Position numbers and translations under genes: made by a program
Assembly (NCBI RefSeq): GCF_021130785.1
Contig: NC_060214.1
Span: 4,615,001-4,679,000 of the forward strand
Direction: 5' to 3'
DNA: 64,000 nt
Source of the DNA: Homalodisca vitripennis
Lineage: Eukaryota; Arthropoda; Insecta; Hemiptera; Cicadellidae
Notes under the pieces: model-generated
The model's database searches: none
What the model saw: the letters and a program-made list of their open reading frames with translations, nothing else
Told to the model about the DNA's origin: nothing
In this document: positions 12,666 to 22,473 of the stretch, one piece after another
How positions within the stretch are numbered: the stretch's first letter is position 1
Layout: each line of letters opens with the position of its first letter

Positions 12666-13144
12666 TCGACAAAATTTTGTCGGTTATTTTCCATTCTTAA
12701 TGCAATAATGGCCGAAAGGCATCAATATAATACAATGATATACTTTCCCCCCAGTTTATATGCACCTGTGATAATAATACTTGGCTATAAATGCCCAACC
12801 CATGAAAAAAAAGTCCATTTTTCATGGTCACGGTATTGTAAATAAATACCCAGTAATTTATTAAAACTCTTATTACGATTTTAAATATTGAAGTTGGATA
12901 ATGTAACAAGAAAATCAAGAAAAACAATTGAAGGATGGGTACGGTAAGCGGACCAGGTTTTTTATATCGAAGAATGTAATCATCGATACCTAATATTTGC
13001 ATCTCAAATCCTAGACTATCAATCGATATAAAAGTATCTATAGTCCTTAATAACAATCATATGTTTTAAATTAAAATATGAATTTATTATTTACAGTGAT
13101 CACACAAATTATTAAAACCAAAATTAGGAAAACTGAAGACGACC

Positions 13145-13303
13145 ATATTTGCTCATCTCACAGTTACAGTGTTGTTTCTTTCCCACAAATTTCATATAAT
13201 GGGTTTTTCGGTACGAGTCCGACATGTTGAAGCCACGAAAAACATGTCTTATCATCTTTCAGAGCATTGTCGAGTAGTTTTCTAAAATTTACTGCCATTT
13301 TTA
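13145..13303 (-). pseudogene. Second copy of the transposase N-terminal fragment
   Basis: The frame gives MAVNFRKLLDNALKDDKTCF, then SWLQHVGLVPKNPLYEICGK, clearly a paralogue of 13583-13777. The first finger cysteine is Tyr here, and the frame ends at a stop soon after the finger. This copy is the more decayed of the two. Confidence 0.6.
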
Positions 13304-13582
13304 ATATTTAAATGTTACTTATATAAAATTGAAATATTAGGGTACGGTCCAATAAGCGGACCTGGTTTTTTATATCGAAGAATATAATCATCGATACCTA
13401 ATATTCGCATATCGAATCATAGACTATCAATCGATATAAAAGTAATAACAATCATATGTTTAAATTAAAATGTGAATTTAATGATAACAAATAATAAATG
13501 AACATAACCAAAATCAGGGAAACTCATAACTTTAACTAAATGAAACAGAACGAAAACGTTTTTACTAAAGTTGTGTCCACCA

Positions 13583-13777
13583 TTACCTTCTTTTTTTGCA
13601 TCTGAAGACGACCATGTTAGCTCCTCTGACAGTTACATTTGTTACCTTTCCACAAATATCACATAATGGATTCTTAGGTACTAACCCAACATCCTGAAGC
13701 CATAAAAAACATATTTTATCGTCTTTTAAAGCAATTTCGTGAAGCTTCCTAAGATTGACGGCCATTTTAATACACAA
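13583..13777 (-). pseudogene. Transposase N-terminal fragment, zinc-ribbon-like
   Basis: A 64-codon frame starting at 13777. It contains FLWLQDVGLVPKNPLCDICG, then about 15 residues to FRCKKRR. The CxxC...C arrangement after a helical WLQ segment is typical of the N-terminus of Merlin/IS1595-type transposases. The DDE catalytic core is absent: the frame ends after the finger and no continuation is present in the element. It is therefore a non-autonomous remnant. Confidence 0.6.
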
Positions 13778-14224
13778 TGTTACGTGAAATTTAAAATATT
13801 ACCTTAATTGTATTATTTGAAAGTGTTTACAGCTGTTCATATAGATTATTTAAGTTGTTGTTAAAAATAATTCATCAGTATCGATTGATTATATCGATGG
13901 TTATGATTAAGTAATATCGTTTGCCAAATTCAATACAATAAACCGGGTTCGCTTATCGTACCCTACCCCAACTGAATAACGAGTGTAGGCCGTTTATTAA
14001 AGTCTTCCCATTCAGTGAGTGCTACATTTATAGATAGAAACCAAAACCTGTTTGTTGAAAGATAAACATTTTTAACCCAGCCAACAATAAAATATAGTTT
14101 TATTGGTGAATTTATGTTTTTATTTTGTGTTGTATAAAATGCTGTCTGACCAATATTATACATCCACATGGAACAAAATGTTTCTGTAAACCACTACCAA
14201 TATCACAAAGGTATATAATTTGTG

Positions 14225-14977
14225 GGTACTTTGGGATTATACCGACCACACCAGTATGAAGAACACAAAAATAGAAATTTATAGAAACAAACATGATAGA
14301 ACGAAAAAAACAACTCTTCAATTACAAAATTACAAACTTACAAGCATTTCCAGGTATTGTGATCGGTATTGTTGTCGCTGTTATCTTATCTTTCTCGAGA
14401 ATCCTGATTACGGCAGGCCGCGCGGCATCACGTGATTTGCACGGTACATCATTGCCTTTCCATTACAATTCAATTTATATTTCTGATTAGCCCCTCTAGA
14501 ATTTGATATTTTACTGATAGGTACTATCTCGAGGGATGTTTTTCTTTCGTCGACATCAGCGCGGGCTTTGGCAGCACCTTCGGTGCTGCCCCGCGCTGAT
14601 GGCCGGAGGCACTCGCATTTTGGGTGGCGGAATGTGATCAAGAATAAAAACAAGTTTTGAGTGTTTTTTTTAATAAAAAGTTTAGTTTGGTAAATGTTTG
14701 TTTTTGTTGAATTTTTGTGTTTGGAGAAATGTAGAGGTAAAACACGGAAGTACAACAAAGCGATGCACCAGCTGAACGGGCGGCGAGACTCTGCAATCAC
14801 GTTATCTACTAGACGCTCGACTTTGACCTCTGTCTGAGGATGGGGAGGTGTTTGCGATAAGACAATTCCTGTTTTATATTGACGAAATATTGTTCTACGC
14901 TAATCTAGTAATCAGTAGAAATGAAATGTGAAATAACGATTCATGTCTGGGTGTGGTCGGTATAATCCCAAAGTACC
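14225..14977. mobile_element. 753-bp inverted-repeat element (MITE) with perfect 8-bp target duplication
   Basis: The ends GGTACTTTGGGATTATACCG at 14225 and its reverse complement ending at 14977 match for about 28 bp. AATTTGTG flanks both sides (14217-14224 and 14978-14985), a perfect 8-bp TSD. A GC-rich hairpin lies inside. The 130-codon minus-strand frame (14408-14800) has no recognisable domain. The superfamily is unsure: an 8-bp TSD fits hAT or Merlin. Confidence 0.88.
14553..14603. repeat. GC-rich hairpin inside the MITE
   Basis: CATCAGCGCGGG pairs with CCGCGCTGATG, and the inner GGCAGCACC pairs with GGTGCTGCC around a TTC loop. It is strikingly GC-rich for this AT-rich region. Confidence 0.9.
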
Positions 14978-14985
14978 AATTTGTG

Positions 14986-15502
14986 TTATATGTGTTGTGA
15001 CTAGGAATCTATGGATTGAGTTTCTCTTGCCCAATTATCACGATAGATCTTGAAATAATTCTTAAGATCCAAACACTCTGAAGTAGCTGCTGATTGCTAC
15101 TAACTCCATAAGGCCCTAGAAAGTATGTTACTGGTTGCCAATAGATAAATAGGCCATTACCTACCTGTAGCACTACTTTTAGTGTCCTTTGATGTTGACA
15201 CAGGTCAGTAACTACTCCAGACTGTTGAAGAAATTTTTGAAAACCTTATGTGTTAAGTGGGAAAAGCGAGATTCAGACTGTAGATTCGTTTGGCCTTTTT
15301 ACTTATAGCATTAATTCTAGGGCCCTGTGATGTTGTCAGTTTGGTTCTTAAAAAACTATTTTAAGATCTACTGCAATACTTGAATGAGAGAAACTCAGTT
15401 GATAGTTTCATAAAATAGTAGCTTTGTTTTACAATTTTTTTTAATCATTAACACAAATTTTTCGACTTTCTGGCTTCATGATGTTGGCAGCGGTCTGCAG
15501 GG
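14986..15502. other. No gene seen
   Basis: AT-rich spacer between two inverted-repeat elements. No domain-like frame or repeat was noticed. Confidence 0.5.
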
Positions 15503-15510
15503 CTATTTTG

Positions 15511-15849
15511 GGGTAGAGTATGATAAGCGGATGCAGATCCGGTTTTTATATAGAAATTATCAAATGATATTTTAAAATTATACCAATTAATGTAATTAAC
15601 TAATAATTAAATAATTTGCACCAACTACCAACAGTACACACATTTTGCTGTTCTACACATAATTTGTTGTATAAGTGGCTTTTTAAAATAAAAAAAATAT
15701 ATAGTTAACTGTTGAAAACTATATACTTTAATTTAGTATATTAGATATGTTGATATCGATTGATAGTTCTATTGTTTGATGTATAAAGGATCGATGATAG
15801 AATCGATATAAGTGACATAAAAACCGGGCCCGCTTATCGTATCCTGCCC
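15511..15849. mobile_element. 339-bp MITE of the GATAAGC family
   Basis: Left end GGGTAGAGTATGATAAGCGG; right end in reverse complement GGGCAGGATACGATAAGCGG. Flanks are CTATTTTG (15503-15510) and CCATTTTG (15850-15857), an 8-bp TSD with one mismatch. The terminal pattern matches the elements at 12933-13968 and 16317-17067. No coding remnant was seen. Confidence 0.82.
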
Positions 15850-16068
15850 CCATTTTGTTTCATATGAAAGTATAACACCAGTCACTCAGCCAGCATTTTA
15901 GACACTTTCTTCTTATCTTGAGCTTAGTTTTCTTATAGTAAGTGTTGTTACAAGAGTGTCATTTTCACAACTGTATGAATAAATCAAAGTAGAGGCCTAA
16001 CACATAAAGACAATACTGATACCAAAGTTATTAAGTTACATTCCTTGCCATTAAGCAATTTAAGAAAG

Positions 16069-16239
16069 ATGCAAACTTTGAAAAGAATAAAACATTGGAG
16101 TAAGAGCTTCAAGTTGTGTTGGCTTTATCCTATCAGTATACGCGTATGTTGTGGAAACATCAAAAGAACATGATTCGACCTACAGTGCATTGTGTGATAT
16201 AAATGAGCATATGAGTTGTAGTAGAGTGTTTACATCAAA
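16069..16239 (+). CDS. VKORC1: Vitamin K epoxide reductase, exon 1
   Basis: VKOR is an ER membrane enzyme that reduces vitamin K epoxide and quinone using thiol relay cysteines. The frame ends ALCDINEHMSCSRVFTS, then AA, with donor GTAAGTA at 16240. The two conserved luminal-loop cysteines (human C43 and C51) are both present. The preceding part, VGFILSVYAYVVETSKEHD, is the first membrane helix. The codon split across the junction with exon 2 makes Lys (phase 2), as in human. The frame has no in-frame ATG: a stop lies at 16088-16090, while an ATG at 16069 is in another frame by one base (near 16099-16100). So the true start is uncertain: an assembly error, an upstream exon, or a lesion. Confidence 0.9.
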
Positions 16240-16316
16240 GTAAGTATCTAGGTGATGCTTATTTTTCCCATTGGCAGGTTGCCTATAGGTCTACCTAATC
16301 CAGTCTATCTAATTTT

Positions 16317-17067
16317 GGCTGCAGTATAATAAGCAGCCACTTACACAATCGGATGATGATTATTGAATAATGTAGAATCATTGATATTCATAACTATCCA
16401 AAGGACTGTTTGTAAGCAAAATGTCATATCAAATAACGTTATAAATATTTCAAAGAATAATATGGATTGACTTGTTTTCAATTTTAGAAATGAATGTACA
16501 AATATTAATATAATTTAAAAATTAAAATATAGTATATAATTACAACAAAACAATAACATTTACTTACCTTATTTATTTTGAAGGATAAATGTGACTGTCG
16601 AGTTCAATTAAGTTTTAGGCTTTTAAGATATTAATATGAGGAAACTATATTTATATATGTAGAAGAAATTAATTTGTTTTTTAAATTGTATAAAATAACT
16701 AAACTGTATTTAAAGTACTCTTGAGCCACGTAGTACTAACTATTACTTCACAAGGTGGACATGATTTTCATCTCCTCATTACAAACTGGACACCTCGGTT
16801 TAAAGGAGCTATCTCCTTTCCTCGCAGCCATTTAAAATATTGTTCAGTGTTTATAAAACCATTTTGGGCTAATACCTATATATTCAATGCCATTGTTCTT
16901 ATCGTTGTCACTAGCACATAAATGAAATAACAACAGCTGGTAATGAGTCACTAGCAATGGTCGATTATGAATATCTATAGGTCAAAATGTCATATTCAAT
17001 AGTAGTGATATTTAAAATTGATAATCATCATCCAATTGTGTTCTTGGCCGCTTATTATACTGTAGCC
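16317..17067 (-). mobile_element. Merlin-like element in VKOR intron 1 with perfect 8-bp target duplication
   Basis: The ends GGCTGCAGTATAATAAGCAG and, in reverse complement, GGCTACAGTATAATAAGCGG extend for about 45 bp. CTAATTTT flanks both sides (16309-16316 and 17068-17075). On the minus strand near 16900-16730 a broken frame gives TEQYFKWLR and, after a frameshift, KPRCPVCNEEMKIMS, which fits a Merlin/IS1595-type transposase zinc finger. The catalytic core is lacking. It begins 77 bp after the VKOR exon 1 donor. Confidence 0.85.
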
Positions 17068-17075
17068 CTAATTTT

Positions 17076-17939
17076 TATTAAGGACGAATAGATTGGATTG
17101 GTATGTAATAATGCAGACTACTTGGTTTTGAGATATATTATTATATGGACTATTTTCTTCACCCATGTTGCCTAAAACAATCTAAAACCACTTTCAACAA
17201 TTTTCTTATAACCTAGTAATATACTTTTATTTCCACAAAAGACACAACAAACACCATATATTTTTCTAAAAGGCACTTTCCTACCTAGAATAATATAGTT
17301 GTAGGTAATTGACCATTTATTAAATTTTTTAAGTATTATTGTGATTAGACTTTAGAATTTTGATATTTTATCAATACTTCTATCAATAATACTTGTGGTT
17401 GTGTCCAGAAAGCTTATAAGAGCTTTGGACGAGTCAATGTGCCTTCAAAGGACCGGGTCAGGGTTAGGTAAGCTATTTATGTCATGTGACTGGTAAAATT
17501 CTGGCATTAAATAAAAAATGTCAGTTATGAGTAATTTAATATGTAGGCCTAGAGGGATGGTTTTTGTTCATTACTCCCTTTTTTGAAGTCTTTTATTCAC
17601 TTTCTAACATTTTCCCTTTGAAACAAATAGTGTGAAGTAGGAGTGATTAAATTTAGTTACCAATTTTTAAATCTAAAATATGCTATTTATAACCAGTTTA
17701 TATTCTAAAATATGCTAAAACAGTTTATTCATAAGTATTTAGGGGCACCAGTAATATTGATCTAAAACCACATTTACAATATTTTAAAAATGTAAACTTT
17801 AATTAACACAATTTGTTTTAGCATCAAACTAATTAAAAATACAAATTGTGTGTGGTTGGATGGAGTATTAGAGTGGTTGAAAATGTTTGTATTTTTTCTT
17901 CATTTTCATCAGTAAACATTGTTTGTGTTTATTCACATA
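17076..17939. other. Intron DNA, no gene seen
   Basis: AT-rich VKOR intron 1 sequence. No domain-like frame or array was found. Confidence 0.5.
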
Positions 17940-18175
17940 TAAAGAATTCAGAGTGTGGTGGCCAAGCTGCAAAAGAGCCTTCCCCAGAGAGAACTATGTT
18001 AACCAAGAGTTATTCCGAGACTATATTTAGCACATGATCTCGAATCATATAACTCGAAAACATTCCTTTGACAATTACATCAGGGTTGTGATATCTTCTA
18101 GGAAGGAAACTTTCACCAGTAGAGTTTTACTGACGGTTCTAAGACAGAAAGTGACATAGGCGCTCAAATCAAGGA
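17940..18175 (+). pseudogene. RNase H-bearing LINE relic, upstream half
   Basis: The + strand carries a diverged RNase H start at about 18124: reading past a 2-base gap gives FY-DGSKTESDIGAQIK, matching the F-Y-T-D-G-S-K block with its catalytic Asp. Upstream, KLQKSLPQREL resembles the post-RT segment. The sequence is interrupted at 18175 by the young LINE and resumes at 21206. RNase H domains occur in the I, R1, LOA and related LINE clades. Confidence 0.7.
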
Positions 18176-18233
18176 AAGTAATGAAAGTAATGTAAGTAAT
18201 GAAAGTAATGAAAGTAATGAAAGTAATGATTTA
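18176..18233. repeat. 9-bp tail repeat of the young LINE
   Basis: About six units of AATGAAAGT with one variant, lying exactly between the LINE 3' UTR and the TSD. This is expected of a LINE 3' tail. Confidence 0.88.
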
Positions 18234-21196
18234 TTCCATATTACACATAAGTATAAATAAAGCACAATATTAAGTTTGGAATTTCACTGGCCACTCTTAC
18301 AAGTACTGTGGCCAGGAATAAACTAGAAACAATTACAGTTTAGTGTCAGAGTCCAGATGTTATCACTTGCTTACAACCGAGGTGACGTCTGTCAGACACA
18401 GCTGACCTTTGAAATATTGTTATATCAAGAATCTAACTTATGCTATAGACTATTTACAAAAGGAGACTGATAATCTTTATATTTTTCTTTTCCGTTAAAA
18501 TTTTAGAACAAGAAGAACAAACTGCACATCATTACTATTGACATTTCTAAAATGCATATTAATTCTATACATATTACATCTTTCTACTTCTGTAGTTATT
18601 TTAATTTCGTAAGAAGCTTACATCTGAGATATCAAGTAACCAATTTTTTACTTTGCTGGCAAATAATTTTATACTCTTTACTTCTTTAACGCTGTAAGGT
18701 AATTGATTAAAAAACTTCGGTCCATTGTATACAAAAGAATGCTTAAAGGTTGATTCATTAACTTTGGGAACCCTAAAAATTCTACGCTGAATACTCCTTG
18801 TTCCATATACAAGATTTGTTGTTCCCATATTACCGCTTCTTGTATAGAAAAGTCTAAGAACCTTATAAACGTACAATTGCTGAATAGGAAGTATTTTTAA
18901 ATCTAAAAAAAGGGGAAAGGAGCTTTCTCGTACTTGTTTTTTTAATATTATTCTCAAAAAATGATTTTGAATAACTCTAAGCCTTTCTATCAGATACTTG
19001 TAGGTCCCACCCCAGCACACAATTCCATATTGTAGTCTAGCGTCGACCAACGCAAAATATAAACTTCTTAACAGAGATTCAGAGCATATATTCCTCAAAA
19101 AATAGAACTTCCTTATTGACGATTTTAATCTGACTTGTAATGACGACACGTGTACATCCCAGTTTAATTTCTCATCCAAGGCTATTCCTAGATACTTAAA
19201 AGAAGTAACTCTTTTTATTACTTCGCAATCGCAGACATCAACAATACACTCTGCTGCATGATATTTCACATCTAAATTAAAGTCAAAACCTTGGAAATCA
19301 AAATTAACATAGTTTGTTTTCTTTACATTTATAAACATTTTATTTGCTAAGCACCAGTTTCTCAGTTTTCTAATATCCTCTTTAAGCAGTCTGTACAGGG
19401 TCTCAATATTGTTACTTGAATAAAAGAAAGCGACATCATCTGCGAATGCACTAGGTATCCCATTTAAATTCAATTCAAGTAGGTCATTAATGAATATCAG
19501 AAATAGGGCAGCGGAAAGGACGGAGCCTTGTGGAACGCTCACAGTAATTGGTAGGGGTGTACTGACACTTTGGCCAACACGTACTCGTTGTTGTCTTCCT
19601 GTGAGAAAGCTTCGAAACCAGTCAAGAGTAACTCCCCTTACCCCAGCTGCCTCCATTTTTTGAATCAATATATTGTGACCTACCAAATCAAAAGCCTTTT
19701 TAAAATCAATGAAAAGTCCAGTACATTTTTTCCCTGCATTTATACTATTATAGATCATGTCAGTTACTCTTAATAATGCATCTTCTGTTGATTTTCCAGA
19801 CCGAAAACCATACTGATTTTCGCTAAAGAAATTAATTTTATTTAAGTACTTAATGAGTCTGACCTTCATTAATTTTTCGAAGATTTTAGAAAAAATATTT
19901 AATAAGCTGATTGGGCGGAGATTGTCTAATTTATTTGATCTGTCTTTTTTATGAATTGGAACTACTTCACAGGCTTTTAATTTACCAGGAAAGACACCAG
20001 AACTAAAACTGAGATTGACAATGTGTGCTAAAATTGGGGATATTTGTTTGGAAATTAATTTGATGAATGACGTGTCCATCTTATCAGGTCCAACTGATTT
20101 CTTATTTTTTAAACCTCTAATAACATCCAATACTTCATTTTCTGTAACTGGTACAATGAAAAAGGATGAAACTCTATTATGTAAGTTCAGAGAACCTATT
20201 TGCACTGAACCGGTATCCTGGGTTGATTGTACATTAGCAAAGTGTTTGTTTATGACCTCTACAACAACATTTGGGTCTGTTATCACCTCTCCATTGTCTA
20301 ACTCGACACGGTTAACTTTACTGCTCCTGGTATTTCCTCCTGTCAAATTATTGATTATTATCCATTGACCTGCAGAGTCTCCCTTGCATTCTTGTAATTT
20401 CTTAGAATAATAAGAGTTTTTTACTTCATTTATTTCATTAGTTAAATTTTGACTAAAACGTTGAAAGTATTGAGAAAAATGTATGTCATATGGTCTTTTT
20501 TTTGACAGCTTATACAAGTATTTCTTTTTATCCAATTTAGCCAACAAATTTGAATTTATCCAAGGACTCTTACTCTTAGCTTTACTTAGTTTATTATTTG
20601 TATCAATGTCCTTTTTACAATTATTCATAATATTACATAGAATATCATTAAAGTTATTAAAACACACTTCTACATCACTCATTAAAAGTAAATCGCTTAA
20701 ATCCGTATCATTTAATTTTTCATACACTAGATCAGTATTAATTATAAATCTTTTTTCGTTAACTTCAAGTTTTACGATTTGTTCAAAATAATTTCTTTTA
20801 CACATTATTTTTAATCCTAGTAGACAGTGATCTGTTAAACTTAAGTCAAAAACAGCTGGCTGGAAAATACTTAAATCTTGGTGTCTAATGAAAATATGGT
20901 CTAAACTAGATTTTGATTTTACTGTTATTCTGGTTGGACAATCTATCATTTGAGAAAAACCATAGCCACTTAACATTGTTACATAATTTCGCACATTTTT
21001 TGAACCATCAAGGAGATCTAAGTTTAAGTCACCTATGAGAATTGTATTATTTGCTATTTTAGCTAATTTTTCTGAAAGTTCTTGAATAAAATCTACTTCT
21101 GAATATTTGTGAAGTCTATATAAACAAAAAATATTTAAATGCATGCAATCAAGATCAACCCTACAAACCAAAGAGTCGGCAGTTAAGGAGAACTGC
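18176..21196 (-). mobile_element. Young 5'-truncated LINE with 9-bp target duplication
   Basis: The element reads on the minus strand, with a 3' tail of AATGAAAGT-type repeats at its low-coordinate end. AATCAAGGA is present on both sides (18167-18175 and 21197-21205), a perfect 9-bp TSD. The 5' end is truncated inside the endonuclease domain, so no ORF1 or promoter is present. The sequences outside the duplication join into one RNase H LINE relic, confirming the insertion. The microsatellite-like tail and the RT type suggest a CR1/L2-like clade. Confidence 0.88.
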
Positions 21197-21198
21197 AA
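18601..21198 (-). CDS. LINE ORF2: partial endonuclease and complete reverse transcriptase
   Basis: An 865-codon uninterrupted frame. Residues 1-130 are the C-terminal half of an AP endonuclease (IFCLYRLHK, ILIGDLNLDLL, SLDHIFIR, SLTDHCLLGL; the late Asp-His pair is intact). Residues 350-640 are RT: PDKMDTSFIKL, VVPIHKKDRSNKLDNLRPIS, YGFRSGKSTEDALL, FIDFKKAFDLVGHNIL, SVPQGSVLSAALFLIFIND and the catalytic FADD. The usual GVPQGS...GP is SVPQGS...SA here. The rest is the typical C-terminal domain. Full family members have about 900-1000 residues, so only the endonuclease start is lost. The first residues come from flanking DNA, and the ATG is probably not a true start. An intact frame implies a recent insertion. 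Confidence 0.93.
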   Translation of the reverse strand: MQFSLTADSLVCRVDLDCMHLNIFCLYRLHKYSEVDFIQELSEKLAKIANNTILIGDLNLDLLDGSKNVRNYVTMLSGYGFSQMIDCPTRITVKSKSSLDHIFIRHQDLSIFQPAVFDLSLTDHCLLGLKIMCKRNYFEQIVKLEVNEKRFIINTDLVYEKLNDTDLSDLLLMSDVEVCFNNFNDILCNIMNNCKKDIDTNNKLSKAKSKSPWINSNLLAKLDKKKYLYKLSKKRPYDIHFSQYFQRFSQNLTNEINEVKNSYYSKKLQECKGDSAGQWIIINNLTGGNTRSSKVNRVELDNGEVITDPNVVVEVINKHFANVQSTQDTGSVQIGSLNLHNRVSSFFIVPVTENEVLDVIRGLKNKKSVGPDKMDTSFIKLISKQISPILAHIVNLSFSSGVFPGKLKACEVVPIHKKDRSNKLDNLRPISLLNIFSKIFEKLMKVRLIKYLNKINFFSENQYGFRSGKSTEDALLRVTDMIYNSINAGKKCTGLFIDFKKAFDLVGHNILIQKMEAAGVRGVTLDWFRSFLTGRQQRVRVGQSVSTPLPITVSVPQGSVLSAALFLIFINDLLELNLNGIPSAFADDVAFFYSSNNIETLYRLLKEDIRKLRNWCLANKMFINVKKTNYVNFDFQGFDFNLDVKYHAAECIVDVCDCEVIKRVTSFKYLGIALDEKLNWDVHVSSLQVRLKSSIRKFYFLRNICSESLLRSLYFALVDARLQYGIVCWGGTYKYLIERLRVIQNHFLRIILKKQVRESSFPLFLDLKILPIQQLYVYKVLRLFYTRSGNMGTTNLVYGTRSIQRRIFRVPKVNESTFKHSFVYNGPKFFNQLPYSVKEVKSIKLFASKVKNWLLDISDVSFLRN

Positions 21199-21725
21199 TC
21201 AAGGAGAAGGGAGGTCGAGACCACGCTGAAAACCGGTGGTCCGTACATCCCACAGTCGGAACCTAGCTGTGTTTAACTCTTGTGGGTTTAACTCTAAACT
21301 TGTCTGGTCATCGTTTCTTTCCTTGGCAGAATAAACTAGGGAAAGACTGGGCTTGGCAGCTGATATGACTTCCTACACTTGCGAACCGTCTAGGTTTGTC
21401 TCACATTGGACATTTGAGAAGATGGAGATTGCAGCCGGGTTTAAGGATGAGTAGGCTGGTTTGACAATCACCTTCCCGCAGGGTGGCATCTGATCTTCCC
21501 TCCTTATGTAGATCGTTATCTTCTTGTTGGTCATCATATTTTGGAGGTGATCTGCTCTGTAGATTGTGTAATTAGCAGGAAGAAACTGTTGAACACTTGC
21601 TTTCAGACTGCCCTACGATAGTACGTGAGCGTTGCGCTATCTTTGAGATTCTTGTCAAGGGCTTATAGGCTTCACAGCATATTTCCCCAGTGCATGGCAG
21701 TAGTCTGCTCCTTAGTACTAGAAAA
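21197..21725 (+). pseudogene. RNase H-bearing LINE relic, downstream half
   Basis: Continuation of 17940-18175 beyond the young LINE. The + strand shows LLVGHHIL (the L-T-G-H block after RNase H) and then, at about 21558, CRLCN-QEETVEHLLSDCP with one stop, the CxxC...H...C finger that closes ORF2 in RNase H-bearing LINEs. The frame is broken by several stops. Confidence 0.75.
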
Positions 21726-22059
21726 AGAAAAAGAATATAGAATTCCATGTTAAGTTTGTTTTACAATTTAGTTTCAACTACAATATTTTCTAATTTTGTT
21801 GTAATGTTTATTATATATATTAATTTGGGTTTAATTCTTGTACATTTCTTTCACATGACATGAGGTTGAGTGTTAGAGGGATCTTGAATGAATGAATGAA
21901 CGTTTATTGTCATATTACATCTTACAAGATCCAGTTATGCTGGTAAGACAGATGACATTATGCAGAAATAGAACAATAATACATAATGTCACTGCTACAT
22001 AATATAACCTAATATTATATGATATTATAATTATTGGGGTTTTTAAATTCAAAAGTTTC

Positions 22060-22440
22060 TATTATGGAGCATTCAAAGTAATAGTGGTCATTGTACATTT
22101 TTAAATCATTTCGGACCTTAAAAGTTTATTCCAGAATTTTCTCTGACCAAGATTGCAGACTTTCCTCTAGTACACTTTTGTCTAACATAATCAGCTAATT
22201 TGAAATATTCAATATTATTCAATAAATTTACATTTATTTTTGAAAGTTAGTGTTCATTTAAGCATATTATACAGATTTTTTCTCCTAAATCTGCAAGCAA
22301 TAACTAAAATTCATGCAGTTTGCTTTTAAATGATCCCTGAATATTTAAGTGTATTAACAAACAACTAGAGTTACCAATTAAATTGCTATTATTAAAACTA
22401 AACGCTCTCCTGGCAGTGTATGCGTTGTCCTCTATGGGCT
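22060..22440 (-). pseudogene. LINE ORF2 endonuclease N-terminus relic
   Basis: Just after the ORF1 stop the minus strand gives CLLIHLNIQ, then LLLADLGEKICIICLNEH followed by stop and LS (the SEHWL block), then NNIEYFKLADYVRQKCTRGK and SAILVRE (the GG-A-I-x-V-R block). This is the start of an AP endonuclease. It stops matching near 22060. Confidence 0.72.
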
Positions 22441-22473
22441 GGTTCCTGGTGAGGGTGAGAGTGGTTGACGGTT

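Larger units (their letters stand above)
12933..13968 (-). mobile_element. Merlin-like terminal-inverted-repeat element with internal duplication
   Basis: The left end GGATGGGTACGGTAAGCGG and the reverse complement of the right end, GGGTAGGGTACGATAAGCG, form terminal inverted repeats. They are flanked by CAATTGAA (12925-12932) and CAACTGAA (13969-13976), an 8-bp TSD with one mismatch. The first 390 bp and the segment from 13339 are copies of each other, each holding the same transposase N-terminus, so the element contains a tandem duplication. Merlin (IS1016-like) elements make 8-9 bp duplications, and the encoded zinc-finger start fits that group. The superfamily assignment is inference. Confidence 0.75.

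Noticed and set aside
14408..14800. 130-codon minus-strand frame
   Set aside because: Lies wholly inside the 14225-14977 MITE, spans its GC hairpin and has no recognisable domain.
20015..20791. Plus-strand frames of 117 and 102 codons
   Set aside because: They are antisense shadows of the intact LINE ORF2.
21200..21620. Minus-strand open text (FLPANYTIYRADH and onward) that looks like a LINE endonuclease start
   Set aside because: The opposite strand codes for the CxxC...H...C finger and the LxGH block of an RNase H LINE in proper order, and these flank the 9-bp duplication of the young LINE. The minus-strand text is its shadow.
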